Positions 11,567-21,469 of a DNA stretch of 64,000 nucleotides are shown one piece after another. A program made the position numbers and the translations under genes. The stretch is taken from contig JALGPY010000005.1 of NCBI GenBank assembly GCA_023055425.1, forward strand, positions 2,133,501 to 2,197,500, in the 5' to 3' direction. Below the pieces are notes generated by a model, which did no database searches, was not told the DNA's origin, and saw only the letters and a program-made list of their open reading frames with translations. The number at the start of each line of letters is the position of its first letter. Positions within the stretch are counted from its first letter, which is position 1. Source of the stretch: Linanthus parryae. Its lineage: Eukaryota > Streptophyta > Magnoliopsida > Ericales > Polemoniaceae.

Positions 11567-11981
11567 GCTCAATTTATGGAGATTATAGTAACATATTGTG
11601 CAAATTTGCAGATTCCAATCTGCTTTTTCACTCAGATGATTTCAAATGGTTTTTCAAATTCAGAAGGCACCAAACAGACTCTAAATATACAAAAACAAGG
11701 TACACGAACACTTCAGCTTTAAGTGGTTCAAAATTTGATGCTATGCGAAGCTGGATATCCACAAATGATATCCCTCCTGAACAAACCGTTCAAGTACAAA
11801 GTTTTCAGTTTGCGAACAAACTTTGATAGAGCAGAAAGAGATGATTACACTACAAGCCATAAACAGTTTGAAACTGGAGTATAAAAAGGTTCACTAAAAA
11901 ATTTCTTAATAAAACAAAACCACGGTAGAGAAGTCGAAGAAATGGACATGCCTTGTATCGCCGGCTTATAATCCTTTATTG

Positions 11982-14900
11982 TTACACAGATCTGTTGAGA
12001 ATTTCTTCAGAAGGAAACTCGAGTGTGGCTCCTGCATGCTCCTTACTGGGCTTCACCACTGAACATATGAAAGCGAAATTAAGCACAACCAACAACGGTA
12101 GATAATATAATGGGCAAAGAAATTATTCCATACATTTTCTGGAACTGAACTCAACAGACATTTCTCGCTAATACTAAGGATTCAGCTACATGCATCTGTT
12201 ATATTCAGTTATTTCTTTCTAATATTATGATTCACATTAATGAATTTGGAGAGTCAGATGTGGTACCGCGATAGGCAGAAAGCTCACTTGTCAAAATCCT
12301 TCTTCTTTAACCAGGTCTAAAGGCACAGCAATAGAACTTTACAATGTTCTTGACTACGATGCACAAGCTCGACCAATAAAATGGGCAATTCAAGCAAAAG
12401 TTACTATGCTAAGGAGATGGAAAGGAAAGAAACTAAACTACATACATGGTCAATGAGAAGACGTCAAGTCCACCTCAGGCGAGGGACCTCCAATTACAGT
12501 TCTAGCGAAATTATATACCTAATCTCAAAGTAATCTTGAGTGTGGTATGCAGTTGCTCATAAACGTATATAGCTTGCCACAAATCAGTAACGACGTAAAA
12601 GAGTACAGAGAAGCTCCTTTATTTATAAGTCACAAGTTTTAGTTCCTACATAGAAGGAAATAGAAGTCTAATACTGCCACTGATATCAAGATGTGCCTAT
12701 TAAGATGGATCAACACATTCTTCTGAAGATTCAGTTGCTAATCCCATTTTCATACCTCTTCGTACCTCGAATGCCACTGATATCCGAACACATTCTAATC
12801 CATTTTGGAATGACTTATTTTCAGCTTTTAATCCATTTTGGACTTTTAATCTGTTTTGAACTTTTTTGAAAGGTTTGGTATGACTTTTTCTGTGCCAGCT
12901 TTTGAATTTTGGCTTTTGGATTGTAGTGTAAAAGTCAGTCCTGAAAAAAGTTGGGTTTCATGAACTTTTTTAGACTTTTTTCTTCTTAAACAAAAGAAAT
13001 GATCAATTTACTCCTACTTTTTTTTGTATTAACATACTACGACATCTAATTAGACCTACCATAATTTTATTAGTAAATATAAAAAAATATGAAGTGGTAA
13101 TTTTCACTAACAAACAAAAGTGTTGCATCACTAACTTTTTAACAGCATAACTATTTTCACCAAGCACATGCATCTTTTTTCATGAACTTCTATGTCATGA
13201 ACTTTTTTCACAACAACTAAAAAGTTGACTTAACAGTCCAAAAAGTCATACCAAACCCACCTCATGTCAAAACAAACATACTGTATAGTTTGGGCAAAGG
13301 AAAATTGATGTTAGAGCTGCGTGAATATACTTATTATACTAGTATGGAACTGCCACATAGTTTGGTAGAAACACTCGAAGTCCACAAGTAAATAAAATGG
13401 TGAATAGGTGGGTCATATTCAACCAGGCACAAAGAGTACAAGACGTGTGCAACTAATTGAACTACAAAAGGTGTAGCCACAGTAATAGTGTATACCCAGT
13501 CAGTAAGGACTCTAATATTCATATATATATCAAAGCTAGGTCTATATCTCTCTTCATCTTCTTCCTAAACGGCCTAGGGAATTTTCTCACATTCTAGCAC
13601 ACAGGCGATTCTTTTGCAAATATACTAATAAACTTACTAGAACAAACTCTGCTTAAGTTGGGTAAATAGTTAAAAACCTCCTTTTTTCCACCTCCAATTA
13701 CTAATGTCGTTGATCACCAAGCCCCAGCAGCTTTACCTTAATGAGATGTGCGTACACATCATGTCAGAAAGAGTGAGTTCAGTGGGAAAGAGGATGTTGG
13801 GTTCAGTAACTTTGATCTATCTTTAATCTATACCGTTCAGTAATAGTTCATCGATAATGCATTTCATGGTTTCCGCATTTAAATAAGTAACTTAAGAGAA
13901 AAGTAATCAATAATACTAAGGGCTTATTTGGCATCAGCTGAAATCTGGGGGGAAAAATGGCTGAAAATAATCTGAGTGGAAAATCTAACTTTACTGAAAA
14001 TCAAAATCTGTTTGGTATGAGCGGAAACTATGTAATATAAGTTAGATCAACTTGACAAAATTTAGAGCTTCTAGAACCAACTACTTGAATACAATCACTT
14101 ATAAATGAACTCTCAGCAAGCTCGTGTTAAGAACACATTAAAATATTACAGCTTAACGAGATAATCTTAATAGTCTAGCAAGGTAATACACCATGGGGAC
14201 CTGGTGACCTTAAAGATTGGAATCCTTTGCCAGAAAAAAAAAAAAAAAAAAACAGAAAAAAAAAAAAAAAAAAAAAAAAGTAAAACCATTGACATCCTTT
14301 GCCGGATAATATTGAAGAAACCACATTTCCAGAACCATACGGTAATGTTTTGTCACAATTGCTTAGTGTAGTTGGATTTGTAACCGTCCCCGTCAATCAA
14401 ATTCGTGTGGGAGGCATATTCAGCAATGACTCCACAAACAATGCAATTGGGAAGTAATCCAACAAACATATACAGCCCATAAGAAGCAACAGTATACACA
14501 TAAGATAACAATACCTAGAGAACTTGTTTGGGTAAGGTATAAGGAGAGAGGCATATGGATAAATTATACTTGTTGTCTCATATACAACAGGTACAATTTA
14601 TCCCACCTTATACCCCCTTAATATTTTTGCCTAAAAACTTATACCACCTAGGAGATGGTATAAGTGAGTATAAGGAGTTTGGGGAATAGAGTGGGTGGTG
14701 AGAAAAGACTAAAATACCTCCCTAACAAATCTAAATGTGAGCTAAATACCCTCATTCGCCAAGGCACTTCCCAGTTCACATATAGCATCTTATCCTGCCT
14801 CACTAAAAACTAAAAAATTCATATCCTGCCTTATCCCAGTAGATTCATATACTACCTCATATCCCAGTATATGCCGTATACCCCTCTTTTACCTTACCCA

Positions 14901-16738
14901 AATGAGGCCTCTGTGCTGCCATATAGCTGGCTGCTTAGACTTAACTGTTTACCCAACCAGGACAAGGATTTCACCGACCTAGAGGTAATCTGTGTGCCCA
15001 AATAGCTAGTGCTTGACTTCGGTTGGATTTGAACCTTGGGAGCTTTTTTTTTTTTTTTTTTCTTTTTTGAGGAAAACCTTGGGAGCTAGAGGCGCAGGTC
15101 ATAAAGACCAAGGCTATTCCTAGTTACCAATAAGGAAAACTGCTAGGGTTTACCGACAAGAATTTTCATCAATGAAATTACCAGATAAGAAATTTAACAG
15201 GTGATGTAATTCTTTAAGAGTGCTAGTCGAGAATGTGTCTTATCTGACTAGAAGTAGTCAACAGTTGGTGGGAGTTTATTGGAAACAGTTTCATTTTTAG
15301 CTTCAGCCTCACTGTAGTGGAAAGGTTCTAGTCATGAGAGAACAAAATAAGAAGCTTCGGGGTTTTGGTCCTCTTTGGTTGCATTGGTAGGAGACAGTTG
15401 GTGGTTTATTCTAATTTCTTTCTTGGATGTAGGTGTAGATAGTCCAAAACACAGTCATAGTCCACAGCCACGTGGACCTATCAGCAGGATGCATCTGGTC
15501 AACTTATATTCCATGCACACCAGATCGAGTAATTATTGCTTGCTCCAAGAGCAAATATGACATGGTGCTCTACGCAATACATCACAGGACACGTCACGAA
15601 CATGTAGGAATCCACTTTATTTTGCCTGCCACTCATTTTCTTTCCTCCTGACGTGTCATGTGCTGTATGGTTCGAGCAAATCCACATCATTTGCTCTTAG
15701 AGCAAACAAAAATTTATCCACCAGATCATGCCATGTCAGCATATGGGGACCACGGGACATGGTCCCTCCGCAGATTGCAGCTTACACGGTAACCAGGGGA
15801 TCAAGTGGTGGTTTGGAGGCTGGAATAAGGCTCGTCGCAGGTGGTATTGTCCTACCTGCCATCCTTGTCCTTGTGTGTCGTAAAGAAGACTTGCGAACCC
15901 TCCTAATAGGCTCCTATAGATGCAGGTCCGGTATTGAAGGAAACAGTCTTCCGAGATATACACCGCGATATCTGCCACGACCACTTAATAGGGGCAGTGA
16001 TTAGCTCCATAAAGCCGCGTAACCCCCCATGACCGTTACTACCGGCCCTGTATATATAGAGAGTTCACCCTCTTCATAGAGGTTCTTCAGATCTTTCATC
16101 ATTCGAAACCCTAGCAATCCGTCTCTCCTCTTTCTGACACACACTGCCTATTTCCATTCCCCACCATCACTTATCTCTATGTATTTCTATACGTTTGAAT
16201 CACTAATATTGTATTAATTTTGCCACAAGAACACTCCGTCATCATCCTAATCAGCAAACCCTAGTTACAATTAGTCTACGAAGAGATCATCTCATGCTGA
16301 TAAACACTAAAATCCTAGCTTAATTTTCATTTCTTCACTCATTCTCATTCCTAATTCTGCAAAACCCATGTTGATTTCTAATGTAAATTTTAGAACTTCT
16401 TAGATCACAATAACAAACAGGTCGTGTGCACAAAAGCAAATGCTAGCTAGTCAAAGAAGGTTTTACTTTAGGGGTTAAAAGATGAGGAATTAATTACCGT
16501 AACCGCCACTGGAATTGAGCTTAGCTTGAACGATCATGTTGGTGATGAAATCAGACGCCTCCTTAGCCTCGCCGAGGAGTTTCTGGATCTCGGGCTCGGA
16601 GGTGACGGAGCGGTTTTCGTCGAACTTCTTCCTCACCTCCGCCGCCGATTCGGTAAGCATCAGCTTGTCTCCGGCGAAGGTTCTCCTCGTCGCTCTCAGC
16701 ACCGCCCTGTACGCACTCAGTACTTCCCCTGCTCCCAT
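11982..16738 (-). CDS. LYRM7: LYR-motif protein, LYRM7/MZM1-like complex III assembly factor (2 exons)
   Basis: Exon 1 is 16498-16738 (241 nt) and exon 2 is 11982-12058 (77 nt), giving 105 residues. The donor is G|GTAATT and the acceptor TTCAG|TGG; the phase 1 join gives a Val codon and an open frame. The start is [11 protein letters not shown]; an open frame continues upstream but looks like 5' UTR. The LYR-type helix start is [11 protein letters not shown], followed by the [10 protein letters not shown] segment typical of MZM1/LYRM7 proteins. The C-terminus [15 protein letters not shown] is, as I recall, conserved in plant members. The family chaperones the Rieske iron-sulphur protein in the mitochondrial matrix before its insertion into complex III. 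The 4439-bp intron carries MITEs, LINE poly(A) scars and an LTR fragment, yet both splice sites look intact. Confidence 0.85.
12872..13258. mobile_element. MITE with GGTTTGGTATGAC ends, in LYR intron
   Basis: The left end GGTTTGGTATGACTTTTT is matched by its complement at the right end (13238-13257). The interior is AT-rich with no coding capacity. The ends resemble hAT- or PIF-type MITEs; no target duplication could be fixed. Confidence 0.65.
14222..14303. repeat. A-rich insertion flanked by ATCCTTTGCC
   Basis: The 10-bp direct repeat ATCCTTTGCC (14222-14231, 14294-14303) brackets two long A-tracts. This suggests a poly(A)-only retroposition, or slippage in an A-tract. Confidence 0.45.
14519..14908. 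mobile_element. MITE with TTTGGGTAAGGTA ends, in LYR intron
   Basis: The left end TGTTTGGGTAAGGTATAAGG pairs with CTTTTACCTTACCCAAATG at the right. The element is about 390 bp, with internal short inverted repeats around TATACC and GGTATA and no coding capacity. Confidence 0.65.
15044..15074 (-). mobile_element. Minimal LINE tail: poly(T) tract with 12-bp TSD
   Basis: A poly(T) tract followed by GAGGAA is inserted between direct repeats AACCTTGGGAGC (15032-15043, 15075-15086). On the minus strand this reads TTTCCTC followed by poly(A), close to the TTTCCCTC-poly(A) end of the LINE fragment at 9218. It is best read as a LINE insertion truncated almost to its tail. Confidence 0.65.
15428..16245 (+). 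mobile_element. Decayed LTR (family shared with 46090-46733), in LYR intron
   Basis: The sequence aligns with the complement of 46090-46733 from GGTGTAGATAG through the TCAGCATAT block, GGTTTGGAGGC, CCCCCATGACCGTTAC and CACACACTGCC. A TATATATAGAGAG box at about 16052 suits an LTR promoter read on plus. Ends are approximate and no TSD was found. The middle (about 15500-15735) is not matched in the other copy and may be a separate insertion. Confidence 0.6.
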
Positions 16739-16898
16739 CTCTCTCTCTCTGTGAAAGGTACGGTGTGCAGCCGAAGGGGCGGTTTTGTTAAGGTTCTCTT
16801 TCTTGTAAGGAACCTGTGGGGGCACAATTATAAATAGACCAAACAATAGGGGTTTAAACTTTAAAGTACGCACACAAACCAAACATTTTTCTACCTGG

Positions 16899-17408
16899 AC
16901 TTGTTAAAATGTTACGTATGAAAGTAGTATGATCTAGCCTTTCACTAGAGATGGCCATTACTCTATCAAATCAAGGTATAATTTTCTATGCATCATTGAG
17001 AACAAGGTTTTTCGTTTAGGTGGCTTTCTGTTTTATGTTAGACTAGGAACTGAAAGGTTATCGGGACTTAAAGATCTGCAAAATGAAAGTTTCTCTAGTG
17101 GAAGTGTGCTCATCTGAGACTTGCAACATTCATGATAGTACAGAAGGGTGAGGAAGACATTCACATTAATACCGAAAATGTTGTGCCCTTCAATCCCGAA
17201 AAAGGGTGAGGAAGACATTCACTATCATACCGAAAATGATAGTACAGAAGGGTGAACAAGTGTAGTGCCCTTCAATCGGAGCTCTTAACCATTGAACTCG
17301 GCGTTAGGTTTGCTTTACACCATAATATTCGCTGTATTAACATTAATACCGAAAACTCTGTGGTGTTCACCTTTTTTCAAGGAACAAGTTGACCGACGTA
17401 CCAGGATG
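16899..17408. other. Upstream region of the LYR gene with a partial duplication
   Basis: There is no coding homology. A segment reading AAGGGTGAGGAAGACATTCA occurs at about 17144 and again at about 17202, followed by ATACCGAAAATG in both, so part of the stretch was duplicated in tandem. Confidence 0.5.
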
Positions 17409-17413
17409 ATCCC

Positions 17414-17882
17414 CGTTAGCAATTGGTGCGCCCATGTGGGGTGCCCAATGTAATTATCATAACCTTATGGGATTAGTTGCACTAATGCACAAACTAGAGG
17501 GGTTAGTAGCTAAGGCTCAAACCCTAGGGGTTTATGTGCAAACTTAGGAGAAGTTTTGCCTATATAAGGAGGCAGCCTCCTACATATTATATTGGCTATT
17601 CCAGAGAATAAAGTTACTCTGTCTAGATTCATACTAGTTGTAGAGAACCCTAGTCTCTCTCCAACTTCATCCAAGGAGGTGGAACGTGGTGTGGAAATCA
17701 GTGTTCGTCCTCGAGATTCACACTAGATTGGTGGGAGCAAGATTAAGGAGGAGGCGCGTGAAAGCAAGCAACAACCGATCATCCGCTGCATTCAGGAGCT
17801 TAGGAAGACAAGGTAAACACATGAATCTTCCGCTATAATTCATGTTGTAGATCTGTATGTGATAGATCCTTCCTGCCCTTCA
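17414..17882 (+). repeat. Copia LTR1 (5' LTR)
   Basis: The expected TGTTAGC start has become CGTTAGC; the LTR ends in CA just before the primer-binding site. TATATAAGG at 17561 is a plausible promoter box. Confidence 0.85.
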
Positions 17883-17883
17883 T

Positions 17884-17895
17884 TGGTATCAGAGC
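17884..17895 (+). other. Primer-binding site (tRNA-iMet) after LTR1
   Basis: TGGTATCAGAGC complements the 3' end of plant initiator methionine tRNA and begins one base after LTR1. Confidence 0.85.
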
Positions 17896-18229
17896 CATAG
17901 GCTTGTTTTTCGTGCCTCGATATGCGTTCCCGAAACTGTATTAAAAATCGAGTTTCTGAAATTTCATAACCAGTAGACGAAACCTATATGGTTAGGTAGG
18001 GTTTTTCACGAGGATTCCAGATATATAAATTTTATATTTTTTGGATTTACGATGAATTAGTTATGAATTTTCAAAGTTTCGGAACTGTATTAATCTGGAC
18101 TGCTAGATCCAATCAGTAGAACACGTTTTTCAAAAACTTGATAAAATTGGATTTTGACCACATAATCGGGATCAGGACGAAAAGACGATCACGAAAAAAT
18201 TAATTTCGTCGCGAACAGAGCAAGGGAAG

Positions 18230-18550
18230 GCGGCGCGTGGGCTTCACGCGCCACCGACGCCGCCCCCACGCGCGGCTACGCGCCGCCACGCGCCGCACGC
18301 GCCAAAGGGCTGGCGGCGGCTGCTGACGTGGCCCTAGGGCTGACGTGGCAGGTGCCACGTCATCAAGTGGCTGACGTGTCGATGATGTGGCAGCCACGTG
18401 GCAGCTGACGTGGCGATGACGTATCGGGCTGACGTGCCAGCTGACGTCAGCATAGGTACTGACGTGGCATGCCACGTGGAATGTTGACATGGCACATGGG
18501 CCGACGTCGGCGCGTGGCGGACGCGCCCACGCGCGGCGACGCGTTAGGGC
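18230..18550 (+). promoter_or_regulatory. GC-rich leader 1 with ACGT-core array
   Basis: Twelve ACGT cores occur in 182 bases (18326-18507), mostly as TGACGTGGC or GCCACGTGG, the binding shapes of plant bZIP factors. The array follows a very GC-rich run with small CGCG hairpins. Open frames across it are low-complexity artefacts. A regulatory role is inferred from the motifs only. Confidence 0.55.
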
Positions 18551-19526
18551 GCGTGCGGCCTCCTCCCGCCGTCATTTTTCGTCTGGTTTTTTCCTAGGGA
18601 CTCCAAATTAAATTTCCTATTTTGTGGATATTTTTTTATAATTTTTGGAGCGACGGAAAATTTTAGTAATTTCCAGATTAATTAATTAGTGTTTAGCACA
18701 CTTCCCGAGGCAATTTGACGACCTTAAACACACTGTTTTGAGCCCAAATTTTTTCTGGAGACTTAGGTCATTTTTCCCTACGTTTTGCCATAGGTGGTGA
18801 GACCCTAAGTGGTAGGGAGCAATTTTCGATCTTTTTAGTCGATTAGATTATTGCTTATTAATTTCCAGTAATTATTGCTTAATTCTGGAAATTTCCAGAA
18901 AATTCCAGTATGTTTATTATATTGTTATACATGCTGTTGTGGGTTGAATGGATGTGTTTGGTGCATGGATGTGGCATAGATGTTTTATATTTTGGTTTTG
19001 GTTTTGGTTTTTGAATATGTAATCAAACTACGGCCTGCGAGTCGTGCCTCTCTATACTCTAGTGTCTTCTCTTCTCATCCAATCGCCTCTATGAGGTTAC
19101 TTCTTATTAGAAATAAGATAGTTAGTAGAGATTGAAGATTAAAACTTCAAGAGAGGTGGCCAAACCAAAAGCTATGGCGCAAGGTGCACTCCCACTACTT
19201 ATGGGCCACATCCATTGGATGCTTCAAAAGCTATGGCCAAACCAAACCATAAGCATATTTATTTGTGCTTATGCTTGTTTTATGTTATAACTGCAATGGA
19301 TGTGGCCCCTAAGGTGCACTCCCACTACTGCTCACTTTGAATCTTCATCTTCTTCGTCTTTGTCACACCAACACTAGGCGGGGAACCATAATAAGTATTC
19401 GTCTCCATCTGGTGTTTTCCTCTGCCTTTTACTCCTAGCAAAGCTAAGCTCTCCGTGTAATTAACCACAACAAAATAATTGCTATGGAACAATTTGAGAC
19501 AGCTTCAAAAGTTTGGTATCGGGAAC

Positions 19527-20027
19527 TGTTAGCGATTGGTGCGCCCATGTGGGGTGCCCAATGCAATTATCATAACCTTATGGGGTTAGTTGCACTAATG
19601 CACAAACTAGAGGGGTTAGTAGCTAAGGCTCAAACCCTAGGGGTTTGTGTGCAAACCTAGGAGAAGTTTTGCCTATATAAAGAGGTAGCCTCCTACACAT
19701 TATGGTGTGCCATAGTGCTATTATGCTAAGGCTAATAGGCTATTCCAGAGAATAAAGTTACTCTGACTAGATTCATACTAGTTGTAGAGAACCCTAGTCT
19801 CTCTCCAACTTCATCCAAGGAGGTGGAACGTGGTGTGGAAATCAGTGTTCGTCCTCGAGATTCACACTAGATTGGTGGGAGCAAGATCAAGGAGTAGGCG
19901 CGTGAAAGCAAGCAACACAACGATCATCCGCTGCATTAAGGAGCTTAGGAAGACAAGGTAAACACATGAATATTCCGCTTTAGTTCATGTTGTTGATCTG
20001 AATGTGTTAGATCCTTCCTGCCCTTCA
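19527..20027 (+). repeat. Copia LTR2 (internal)
   Basis: A complete 501-bp LTR from TGTTAGCG to TTCA, with its own primer-binding site. It carries an insertion of about 30 bp before GGCTATTCC that LTR1 and LTR3 lack, and it differs from both at more positions than they differ from each other. Confidence 0.85.
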
Positions 20028-20028
20028 T

Positions 20029-20040
20029 TGGTATCAGAGC
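20029..20040 (+). other. Primer-binding site (tRNA-iMet) after LTR2
   Basis: TGGTATCAGAGC repeats the arrangement seen after LTR1. Confidence 0.85.
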
Positions 20041-20379
20041 CATAGGCTTACTTTTCGTGCCTCGATAAGCGTTCCCGAACCTGTATTAAAAAATTGCGTT
20101 TCTGAAATTTCATAACCAGTAGACGAAACCTATATGGCTAGGTAGGGTTTTTCACGAGGATTCCAGATATATAAATTTTATATTTTTTGGATTTACGGTG
20201 AATTAGTTATGATTCTTTCAAAGTTTCGGAACTGTATTAATCTGGACTGCTAGATCCAATAATTAGAACACGTTTTTCAAAACCTTGTTAAAATTGGATT
20301 TTGACCACATAATCGGGATCAGGACGAAGAGACGATCACGGCAAAAATTTTTTCGTCGCGAACAGAGCACGGGAAGGCG

Positions 20380-20660
20380 GCGCGTGGGCTTCACGCGCCA
20401 CCGACGCCGCCCACACGCGCGGCCACGCGCCGCCACGCGCCGCACGCGCCCAAGGGCTGGCGGCGGCTGCTGACGTGGCAGATGACGTGGCAGCCACGTG
20501 TCGGCTGACGTGGCAGCTGACGTGGCGATGACGTGGCGGGCTGACGTGGCAGCTGACGACAGCATAGGTGCTGACGTGGCATGCCACGACGTGGCACATG
20601 GGCCGACGTCAGCGCGTGGCGGAGGCGGACGCGCCCACGCGCGGCGGCGCGTGAGGGCGC
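20380..20660 (+). promoter_or_regulatory. GC-rich leader 2 with ACGT-core array
   Basis: This is a second copy of the leader, with ten ACGT cores between 20473 and 20609. It aligns with leader 1, but individual repeat units have been gained or lost. The homology between the two leaders runs from just after each LTR to about 19190 and 21290. Confidence 0.55.
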
Positions 20661-21469
20661 GTGCGGCCTCCTCCCCCCGTCATTTTTCGTCCGGTTTTTT
20701 CCTAGGGACTCCAAATTAAATTTCCTATTTTGTGGGTATTTTTTCATAATTTTTGGAGCGACGGAAAATTTTAGTAATTTCCAGATTAATTAATTAGTGT
20801 TTAGCACACTTCCCGAGGCAGTTTGACGACCTTAAACACACTGTTTTGAGCCCAAAATTTTTTCTGGAGATTTAGGTCAATTTTCCCTACGTTTTGCCAT
20901 AGGTGGTGAGACCTTAAGTGGTAGGGAGCAATTTTCGATCTTTTTAGTTGATTAGATTATTGCTTATTAATTTCCAGTAATTATTGCTTAATTCCGGAAA
21001 TTTCCAAAAAATTACAGTATGTTTATTATATTGTTATACATGCTGTTGTGGGTTGAATGGATGTGTTTGGTGCATGGATGTGGCATAGATGTTTTATATT
21101 TTGGTTTTGGTTTTGGTTTTTGAATATGTAATCAAAATACGCCCTGCGTGTCGTGCCTCTCTATACTCTAGTGTCTTCTCTTCTCATCCACTCGCCTCTA
21201 TGAGGTTACTTCTTATTAGAAATAAGATAGTTAGTAGAGATTGAAGATTGAAGCTTCAAGAGAGGTGGCCAAACCAAAAGCTATGGCGCAAGGTGCATGG
21301 AGCAATTAGACGGTCCAATGGAGCCTCAAGCTTGGAGTCCTCAAGTAGGCGAGATGGCGTGAGATGGAGTTCAGGACTTGCTCAAGAAGTGCTCTCAATA
21401 GTGGGAGTGCACCTTAGGGGCCACATCCATTGCATATTTGTTTATGCTTATACTTGTTTTATGTTATAA

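Noticed and set aside
13921..14030. Possible further hAT MITE (GGGCTTATTTGGCATC start)
   Set aside because: Only one end resembles a MITE terminus; no matching inverted end or target duplication was found.
17884..20040. TGGTATCAGAGC sites as parts of tRNA genes
   Set aside because: They only match the complement of a tRNA 3' end and sit directly after LTRs, so they are primer-binding sites.
18200..20793. Arg/Ala/His-rich open frames in the copia leaders
   Set aside because: They are produced by GC-rich repeats on both strands, shift between the two leader copies, and lack any domain.
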